Assembly: GCA_037903355.1 (NCBI GenBank)
Contig: JBAJFE010000014.1
Location: 6,386,001-6,450,000 of the forward strand
Direction: 5' to 3'
Source: Trichuris trichiura
Taxonomy: Eukaryota; Nematoda; Enoplea; Trichinellida; Trichuridae
DNA length: 64,000 nt
Of the stretch, positions 57,901-64,000 are shown in pieces. Positions within the stretch are counted from its first letter, which is position 1; every line of letters begins with the position of its first letter. Made by a program: the position numbers and the translations under genes. The notes under the pieces are model-generated. The model ran no database searches. It had not been told where the DNA came from and saw only the letters and a program-made list of their open reading frames with translations.

Positions 57901-60900
57901 AGTGTTTCAAAGGCGACCGCGCATCAAGAAGACCATCTACTGTAACAGACATCGAAATTGTTACTTTCTTTGGAAGCAGACCGTGGAGTTGGGATCAGGA
58001 GGATTTCTGATAGAGCTGCAGTTGGTTCAGCATTTCCAATTGAGCATAAAGCTCTTGGTCAGACAAAGTCTTTAGCTTGTTAGCTCTCAAAGGCGTTGCG
58101 CGAATAACAGCTCACTCAAGGAGCCAACGTTATCTGAGAACTTTCAGTGAAGATTGAAGAGAAAGAGACAGATTTTTGATCCAATCGTCACCGTAGGTGA
58201 AACGTGCTTTTACAGGCACGACCCGTAAAGCAAAACGCAATGTAAACAATAGTTACCGAAAGGATCAGAAAGATCAGTAAAGTTAAAAACAGAGGCCAGC
58301 GAAAAAGATCATGGCCTTTTTTTTAATACACAAATGGCGTGGTTTTGAATGACCTCATCGAAGCGAAGAAAACAGGAAGCTATCACAGAGTGCTTTTGCG
58401 AAAGTCAAGGAAAAGACTAGCCAGAAAACGGCGAGTGAAACTGCATCTTAGAGTCCTGCTCCATTACAATAACATACTAGCTTATTCATGAAGAAATGTG
58501 AAATTGAGTTTTCGTGAATTTCGCTCAGAACTTACTCAACGCTCACCCAGTTTGGTTTTTTTCTCAGCAGGCATTTTTGTCTTCCAAAAGTTAAAAGAAC
58601 TTTTGAAAAGCTCCATTTTGAATGTAAAGGTAAGGCGAAACATGTTGTGTCAACCTGCCGCGATGGACAGCCCTCCCGAATTCATAAGTGTCGCGGAGGT
58701 GGAAACACCGCTTTTACAGGTGGCTCAGAGCTTGCTGGAAGATACGTTGAAACACAATTTTGATATCATAAAGAATAAAGTTTTAATTGGTGTTTCCAAG
58801 TGCGTTTGGTCATTCGACTTGTTGGACCGGAAAAGGCTACTACAACCGGCACTCTCCAGAAATGGTCATATTGGCTTGGTAGCTCCTGTAGTTAGTGCAA
58901 AGCAAGTTGAATGCAAGCATCTGTTCCAAAACTGAAGAGCAAAATTGGGCAGTTCGCTTCTTTGGATCAAAGCGAGCCAGGTTCCGATACTATTTTGCCT
59001 ACACCCTGGCAGGTTTGCACAGGCTTGCCAATTTCAATGTTCTTGCTTGCATTGCTTTTTCAAGTTCTGTTCGCCTATGTTTTCTTTGGCCAAAAGCGAC
59101 AGAATTTTTGCTCCCACATAACGTGTCGAAAACGTGTAGCAATCGGTCCTTACAAATTCAGCGACGCTCAAGCTCTTTTTTTAACTGAATACAGCCGAAG
59201 CGAAATTCAGTTTTCATAGGCTAACGCCCTTGCAACTATCTCCTAGAAGTGATCAACAAAAATCGTGTTGCACAACCATGTTCTACTACGGCTAAAACAC
59301 GTCAAATTACGCGAAATATGAGGCGAGTATTCAACGGCTGTGCTATCAAAATGCTCATAAATAAGCAGCATTGCAAGTTACAACGACAGAACGTTTACGC
59401 GTGCAGCTATGCCAAAACAATGAAACCAACTTCAAAATAGAACTCCTTAAACAAGCAAACGATATTCTTGAAAATGTGGTTTCTTAGTACGGGAGCGTAT
59501 GTTTTCATAATGTAAAGCTTTATTACGGAGTAGGTTCCCGTTTAATGTGTGCTAACTCCGGAGCTTTCGGGTCAACCGAGACCTGTCTTCAGCGGTTCTA
59601 AATAATGGATATCTCTATATATCTCTATATATCCATTATTTAGAACCGCTGAAGACGGGTCTCGGTTGACCCGAAAGCTCCGGAGTTAGCATGCATCAAA
59701 CGGGAACCTACTCCGTAATAAAGCTTTACAGCAAACGATATTAGAACATGTCTTCACTCCACCAAAGTAAAATGCATAAAAGTTGCTTTTTTATCACAGA
59801 TGACAGCTGTTTCGAAAAACAGGATGTCTTTTAACAGGCTTGAATAGTTTCATAGTAGATCTTCAGTTTCACGGGTTTTGCCTGTTGGGTGTATCTGTAA
59901 GTAAACTTCAAAATGCCCTACCAACGGATGGATGAGCAAATTGTTAGAGAAATTACAGAACAAAAACGAATACCGTACGTTTCGGAACTGCTCGTGTTCC
60001 GTCGTCAGCAGTGTTGGGGAGTTTCTCTAACAATTTGCTCATCCATCCGTTGGTAGGGCATTTTGAAGTTTACTTACAGATACACCCAACAGGCAAAACC
60101 CGTGAAACTGAAGATCTACTATGAAAAGATGACAGCTGTTTTCTAAAAAATACCCTTTAAGTTTAGTCTCTGAAACCTTTTCAGGATTAAGTTTAGTCTA
60201 ACCCACCTTCGCGTAAATAGCGCACGCGTAGAATTTCCAAAAATACTTCCGTGTTCATTTGTTTCACTTGAACTTAAACGTAGTGAGTAAAAGGGCAAAA
60301 GGCCTTAGGCTTCAAAGCGAGAGTTACGCAGTTGCGACACTGCATGTTTACATTTGAACGGCTATATTAAAAAAAAGATTAAATCGAGATAACCCTCCAA
60401 AAATACTCAGACGCCAAATTGTTAATCGCTCCGTTTTTTGTCGATTGTTAAAATAAAGAACGTGCTTACCTTAGAAGGGAATTGTTAGGAATACTGTTCC
60501 TATTTTTGACAACGGCGCGCCAAAGTTCCTGAGAGAATGGCTTTTGTCCCAAAACGGCTTGCAGAATCGAGTTCATGTAACATGTATTACCCAAATTGGA
60601 AAAACTAAAATGGGAAAGGTTGAAAACGCGAGCAGAAATGAAAGAAGGTTGTTGCACACAACTACAGGAAACTATTTCATGCATACGTAAACAACGTTTA
60701 GCGTTTCTACCCTCCTGCAGGTGGAGTACTTTCGTTGGCCAGCTTCCTCACCGCTGCACGGGTTTGATAACTACTATACTGTCGCTGTTCAGACATTCCA
60801 TTTGAATAGAATTTTAAAATATGCTGCGATGGAGATGATGAACTACTGAAATTTTGAACAAGTTAGAATTACAGAAGCGTCGAAAACAAGAAGAATACAA

Positions 60901-61538
60901 TATTTCGCTATTCTCCTTTTCGGGAGTGATGTCCACATTACCCTCCTTGGTCAACGAATTTCTGCAAAGAAATTTGTGAAGTATAAAACTATGAAGTTTA
61001 GCTTTCCTACCTGCTAACAGGTCGCCGCACTACTTTCCCCGTACGTGGCGTGCTGGAGTTTGCGAAAACGGATGGCGTTCGAAGCGCTTTAGCACGGGGT
61101 AAAGGAATTAAGCAGTCGATGCTGCCACATCCTAAAAAGAATTCACGTGGTGCTAACATAATAATCCGGTTAGAAAGTAATGCCTGATATCAAAACTTGA
61201 ACGAAAGAGTCCAATTTCTGAAGCTTGTCGCTAGGAGCTTTGATGTAAGCACTTATGTTACCAAAGTACAAAGAATAGAACCCTCTTTTGCCAGATAAAT
61301 TCGGTTTTCTTGTTAATTCACTCATCTGCAAGCAAACTGATGTCGATATTGTCTAATGTAAAGAAGCAACAATTACAGGATATTCTTTTCGAGTTCTCTG
61401 ACCTTTGTAAACACATTCAATAACTACAACCGTGTCTTCGAACATTTCTGTGAAAGACCACGATCCAGGCTGCCAGCCAAGCGGAAAACTAGCAGCTCCA
61501 TCCAACCGGACAGTACCGCTTACAACCGGAGCATCCAT
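48921..61538 (-). CDS. USP37: USP37-type ubiquitin carboxyl-terminal hydrolase, at least 15 exons (one small exon unresolved)
   Basis: Cysteine protease that removes ubiquitin from proteins. Exons in transcript order: 61403-61538, 61011-61131, 60899-60961, 60711-60845, 60470-60604, 52080-52203, 51869-52014, 51763-51820, 51560-51723, 51360-51515, 51189-51311, 50959-51133, 50802-50903, an unresolved exon within 49064-50801, and 48921-49063. Visible: an N-terminal segment resembling the USP37 PH-like fold (VSGTVRL...GSWSF), Cys box FSNLGNTCYMNS (Cys about residue 160), DAQEFLVLLLDQL, zinc-finger cysteines (CKEC, CTCGHCG), LPRILILHVKRYKYN, a UIM-like helix (EYQKQLSEAIRRSLLE), His box GHYVSDVFDWKEREWYCYDD, and final GYIFFYVDK before the stop. 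The start is the Met at 61538, because an in-frame TAG lies 12 bases upstream. The exon before the His box must enter in phase 0 and leave in phase 1; I could not place it. Confidence 0.9.
49849..49881 (-). ncRNA. Hammerhead ribozyme motif (diverged)
   Basis: Minus strand: CTGAAGA, C, GGACT, loop, GGTCT, T, GAAA, GCTCTG. The core is complete; stem II is partly wobble-paired. Confidence 0.65.
49903..49933 (+). ncRNA. Hammerhead ribozyme motif (core mutated)
   Basis: CTGAAGA, C, GGGACCA loop TTGGTCCT, then GGAAGCC where GAAA is expected. Partner of the motif at 49849. Confidence 0.6.
53860..54960 (+). pseudogene. Broken mariner transposase A
   Basis: Antisense to the USP37-like gene. The N-terminal helix-turn-helix region reads TSIQSLQQVYRSS...SQSVVYEWIGRFKESRG. 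Then come GRPATAN, a GDET-type first Asp motif (MGDET, about 54320), QCDPESKIKSKQWLPK, a DNAPAHS-like stretch (about 54600-54625, read in another frame), HPSYSPDLA (about 54672-54700) and the C-terminal EDTLRNEFDIIENKIF (about 54890-54930). At least four frame changes. Same group as the element at 57660. Confidence 0.85.
55102..55136 (+). ncRNA. Hammerhead ribozyme motif, unpaired
   Basis: CTGACGA, C, GGAA, loop, TTCT, GAAA, GCTC, CGAT. The preceding ATCG pairs fully with CGAT (stem I, 4 bp). The core is intact. No inverted partner was seen nearby. Confidence 0.78.
55615..55650 (+). ncRNA. Hammerhead ribozyme motif, unpaired
   Basis: CTGATGA, C, GCCT, loop, AGGT, C, GAAA, GCTT, CGC. The core is intact; stem I pairs CG/CG only. 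About 510 bp from the motif at 55102 in the same orientation, so the two may be the direct repeats of one decayed element. Confidence 0.72.
57660..58830 (+). pseudogene. Broken mariner transposase B
   Basis: Same orientation and order as mariner A. FYETTAPSMSAVYEWIQCFKG (about 57850-57910), RPSTVTD, ADRGVGIRRISDRAA (about 57970-58015), a QTKSLAC segment, a degraded catalytic part, FCLPKVKRTFEKLHFECKGK (about 58572-58640) and the C-terminal LEDTLKHNFDIIKNKVLI (58735-58790). Numerous stops. The close similarity of the C-terminal ends to mariner A indicates one family. Confidence 0.82.
59558..59592 (-). ncRNA. Hammerhead ribozyme motif
   Basis: Minus strand: CTGAAGA, C, AGGTC (one base off the partner), loop, GACCC, GAAA, GCTC, CGG with upstream CCG as stem I. 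Confidence 0.85.
59649..59685 (+). ncRNA. Hammerhead ribozyme motif
   Basis: CTGAAGA, C, GGGTC, loop, GACCC, GAAA, GCTC, CGG with upstream CCG as stem I. Intact core. Confidence 0.88.
59813..60126. mobile_element. Hammerhead foldback element, 314 bp, 15-nt target duplication
   Basis: AGATGACAGCTGTTT lies on both sides (59798-59812, 60127-60141). A left-only tail of about 35 nt (59813-59847) comes first. The arms run from TTTCATAGTAGATCTTCAG to the mirrored CTGAAGATCTACTATGAAA and are nearly perfect. A single, asymmetric centre holds a hammerhead on the minus strand. Unlike the other foldbacks, only one ribozyme is present. Confidence 0.92.
59973..60008 (-). ncRNA. Hammerhead ribozyme motif (best stem I)
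   Basis: Minus strand: CTGACGA, C, stem II GGAAC/GTTCC with loop ACGAGCA, GAAA, CGTA, then CGGT, which pairs with the upstream ACTG (stem I, with one G-U). Predicted cleavage is after the A of CGTA. Confidence 0.9.
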
Positions 61539-62628
61539 GAGCTCTTGGCACTAGCTGAAAAACAAACGTTGCGTTTTTTAAGACAACGTAAAACAGTGAC
61601 GACCTCAATATATGGTAAAACTTACGAAGGCTAGAATGAATATACTTTGGAATACAACTGTCTTTATCGCCTTGCGAAAGCCATTTCACGCCATACCCAC
61701 ATACTCTAAATTAATTCAAAGAACACGTAAAATAAGTACAGACGATAGTCTCATTTTCAAGCATACATTCTTTTGCTGTTGAAAAGTAATTTTACCAAAC
61801 CAAACAACCGTAGGCAGCCTGCTGCCGTCAGCGTTATTAAATGGCGGTCAAGACACTGACAATTGAGCAAGCCTCTGAAACCTTTTCAGGATTAAATTCA
61901 TTTTCAACAAAGACAAAACCGCATGTTTTAACGTGAAACTGAATCGATTCATCATCACACAGCCGATCTTCATTATCTCAAAAGTACTCGTTCCCACAGT
62001 GTTTCTAACAACGGCAAAAACGGAACGGTACCGCAAGTAAACCGAAACCAGCCTTTGCGTACAAAGTAGATATAAAATAAACCATGATCCAATAGGTGCT
62101 TTTCGCTACTAGTAAATGCAAACAAGCCTACATAGCTCCACACCGACCATTCGGACACTTCTTTGAGTCCCAATATTACAGTAAAACAAGATGCGCAGGC
62201 TCGATCTCATAAGTAATTTACTGCACAGATAGAGCCTTCCATGACGCAAAAAGCGCTTTAGTGCGAAGGGGCACATGTTGACCGGTGCATGCAACCTTTT
62301 TCTGCCATTATCTGTTGAGTGCGCAATGTAGCAACGATAATTTTTTTACTTAAAAACGAAGTATTGAAGCAATTGCACAGAAAGAATCGCCTTCCATGGC
62401 CATGCTTCGTTTCACGCAGAAGACTAACGTAAGGCGAAAATTCTCATTTGCACACAAGGTCATGTTATCTTCGTGAAAAACTATGTTCCGTCGCTGATTC
62501 CGGAGGGAACTGTTGAATTTGGCTCAAAACCAACTTTCCGCGCGTTAATTTTCGCGCTGATCAGTTCGCATGGTTAGGGAAAGCCTGTTTTTCACAGCCT
62601 GACCCACAACCAGAGGTTTACTTTACTC
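61539..62628. other. Upstream region of the USP37-like gene
   Basis: An acceptor-like TTTTTCAG at about 61550 suggests a spliced 5' UTR exon feeding the start at 61538. No other gene or repeat recognised. Confidence 0.5.
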
Positions 62629-63417
62629 CAGCGTTTCTCAACGTGGGCCCTGGGGCTCCCTCGGGGGGCCCTGGGAGATTTTAGGGGGGCCCTGGAGGAT
62701 AATGCGGCAGGAGATTGTCCCAATCAACAGTTCAGCGGTAATAAGTAGCGTAGGAAAGTAATACGGTGGGCCTATTTGTCACTAACGGGAAGGCGTTCAC
62801 AGCCCAACGGAAAATGTTCCATTGCAAAGTCAGGACGCGTTGACGTTATCTTTCTTCTCTAGGAGCCAATGAAAAACATGCTTTTACATTCCCTCCTGCC
62901 CGGTATGCTTCTAAAAAGTCTCTGTGCATGGCGTGCTTCTAAAAAGCCCTTGGCCTTTCGGTAGGGAGCAGGTCGCAGGAATGTGTTCCATCTGCACACC
63001 CTTTTATCAACCCATAAAAACTTGTTATTCTATTCCTTCTCGTGCAGTGCAAGAAGCGCCGTGCCCTTCAGTTTTTGCGAACGGAACTTCAGAACAACTC
63101 ATTCCATCCGACCGTTCGTAACACAATAGCAGCCGGTATTCCCGTACGTACGGCTTTTCCGTCGCACATTCCCCACTTTTTCCCTCGACTCATAAAGGCG
63201 CCGACTCATAGAAGCGTACCCTTCCATTCCTTTCTCCCTGGTATACGCTGAACAAACAGCATTTATAGTGGTCCTTTTCTATTATTCACGCGGACTCTAG
63301 GCTGCGCGACAGGAGCGGCCAAAGCAAGAAAGCTGTGAGCACTAACAGACAAGGGGGCCATCTGGGGGCCCTGGCGAGTTCAGGGGGCCCTAGGGCAAAA
63401 AAGGTTGAGAAAGTATG
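62629..63417. mobile_element. hAT-like non-autonomous element, 789 bp, 8-bp target duplication
   Basis: CTTTACTC lies on both sides (62621-62628, 63418-63425). The ends are CAGCGTTTCTCAACG and, reverse-complemented, CATACTTTCTCAACC. Next to both ends are GGGCCCTGGGGCTCC/GGGGGCCCTAGGG blocks, like those of the hAT at 34612-40033. No transposase frame. Confidence 0.9.
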
Positions 63418-63582
63418 CTTTACTCTATTCAGTGGTGGCAAAGTTTCCCGTCGCTTTTACTGAGATTGGTTCTCCGTTTTTCGTCTGCTGCTGTCAGTTC
63501 TTTACTTTTGCTTCGTTTCCCATTTCAACTTTCTTGTTCTTAATGGTGATACGGAGGCGCTACCCGTTAAGCGTTTACTTGG

Positions 63583-63617
63583 CGAAGCTTTCGGAAAACA
63601 CCGGTTCCCGTCTTCAC
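63583..63617 (-). ncRNA. Hammerhead ribozyme motif (core C3 mutated)
   Basis: Minus strand: GTGAAGA in place of CTGAAGA, C, GGGAA, loop, TTTTCC, GAAA, GCTT, CGCC. Confidence 0.6.
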
Positions 63618-63657
63618 CTCATAAAAGAAGCGCATCTGCATCCAGCATTTTTATTCG

Positions 63658-63693
63658 CTGAAGACGTGAACCGGCGTTTCCCGAAAGCTTCGC
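63658..63693 (+). ncRNA. Hammerhead ribozyme motif
   Basis: CTGAAGA, C, GTGAA, loop, TTTCCC, GAAA, GCTT, CGCC. Stem II has one mismatch; stem I pairs CG/CG. Confidence 0.7.
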
Positions 63694-64000
63694 CAAGTAA
63701 ATGCTTAGCGAGTAGCACCTCCGTATCACCGTTAGGAGGAGCTTCATTTTCAATGCTGCTCTTTGTTCTTGTTTTAAACCTCCTGGTTCATCTCCTTTGG
63801 TTCGCTACCGTTACCTTCTGGCAGTTCGTTCGAGCCACAATTCGTCGGTCTGGAATTACTTCCTTTGGTCCAGGCGTTAGCAGACGAACAACAATCAATC
63901 TGAGCGTGAAAACGACAGGGCGTTTTTCCGTCATTGCGTAGTGTAAAGAAATCTATCCTAAGTGGTTAAACGGCAAAAAACAATCGTTCCTTGCTTACCC

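Larger units (their letters stand above)
59467..59729. mobile_element. Hammerhead foldback element, 263 bp, 13-nt target duplication
   Basis: AGCAAACGATATT lies on both sides (59454-59466, 59730-59742). A left-only tail of about 45 nt (GTGGTTTCTTAGTACGGGAG...) matches the tail of the 42092 element. The arms GTAAAGCTTTATTACGGAGT...GGTTCCCGTTTAATG hold hammerheads in opposite orientation around an AT-rich centre (TCTCTATATATCTC). Confidence 0.92.
52204..60469 (-). other. 8.3-kb intron of the USP37-like gene, filled with mobile elements
   Basis: The exons on either side join in phase and in the order expected for USP37 (IPNNSLLR then LLVELL). Contents: broken mariners (53860-54960, 57660-58830), isolated hammerheads (55102, 55615) and two hammerhead foldbacks (59467-59729, 59813-60126). 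52400-53800 and 55700-57600 hold nothing I can identify. A frame at 56383-56628 (MWPASMNQKETTLSYYN...) has no recognised family. Confidence 0.85.
63545..63740. mobile_element. Hammerhead foldback, about 195 bp
   Basis: Arms GGTGATACGGAGGCGCTACCCG.../...GAGTAGCACCTCCGTATCACC with GCGTTTACTTGGCGAAGC inside. The right arm has a hammerhead (63658-63693); the left arm has its partner with a core change. Target duplication not resolved. Confidence 0.8.

Overview
The window is eukaryotic nuclear DNA from an animal. It holds two conserved multi-exon protein genes on the minus strand, with introns from 38 bp to 8.3 kb, packed with many classes of animal transposon. I see no bacterial operons or ribosome binding sites. 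An invertebrate is likely. A nematode is plausible from the gene-structure style and the BEL/Pao, hAT and mariner load, but the sequence alone does not fix the phylum.

Layout. 1-145 is the end of a Tigger-type DNA transposon. 229-1370 is a foldback carrying hammerhead ribozyme motifs. 3999-27165 (minus) is a 16-exon SLK/STK10-type Ste20 kinase gene, whose exons I could join in phase from ATG to stop (predicted 1,103 aa). Its introns hold a hAT MITE with an 8-bp target duplication, a broken Helitron, a broken mariner, a ~180-bp tandem repeat, a near-perfect 194-bp foldback and an unexplained in-phase exon-like ORF. 27166-29830 is non-coding as far as I can see.

29860-42000 is an old ~80-bp repeat tract split by a BEL/Pao retrotransposon. 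That element was itself interrupted by a hAT transposon, which was interrupted in turn by a 2,644-bp palindromic DNA element. One BEL LTR also carries a ribozyme foldback. 43768-47816 is a Tigger element interrupted by a second copy of the same 2,644-bp palindrome, in opposite orientation. 48921-61538 (minus) is a USP37-type ubiquitin protease gene. All of it except one small exon was assembled in phase. Its 8.3-kb intron holds two related broken mariners and several ribozyme foldbacks. 62629-63417 is a hAT-like non-autonomous element with an 8-bp duplication, and 63545-63740 is a last ribozyme foldback.

The most interesting signal is a dispersed family of type I-like hammerhead ribozymes: core CTGANGA, stem II, GAAA, then NNTH before stem I. 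They occur at about ten loci, mostly as inverted pairs inside short foldback elements. At least three of these elements have long target duplications (12-15 nt) and a one-sided 32-45 nt tail. Stems I and II change between copies while base pairing is kept. This architecture fits non-autonomous remnants of Penelope-like (hammerhead-bearing) retroelements, although no Penelope reverse transcriptase is present in the window.
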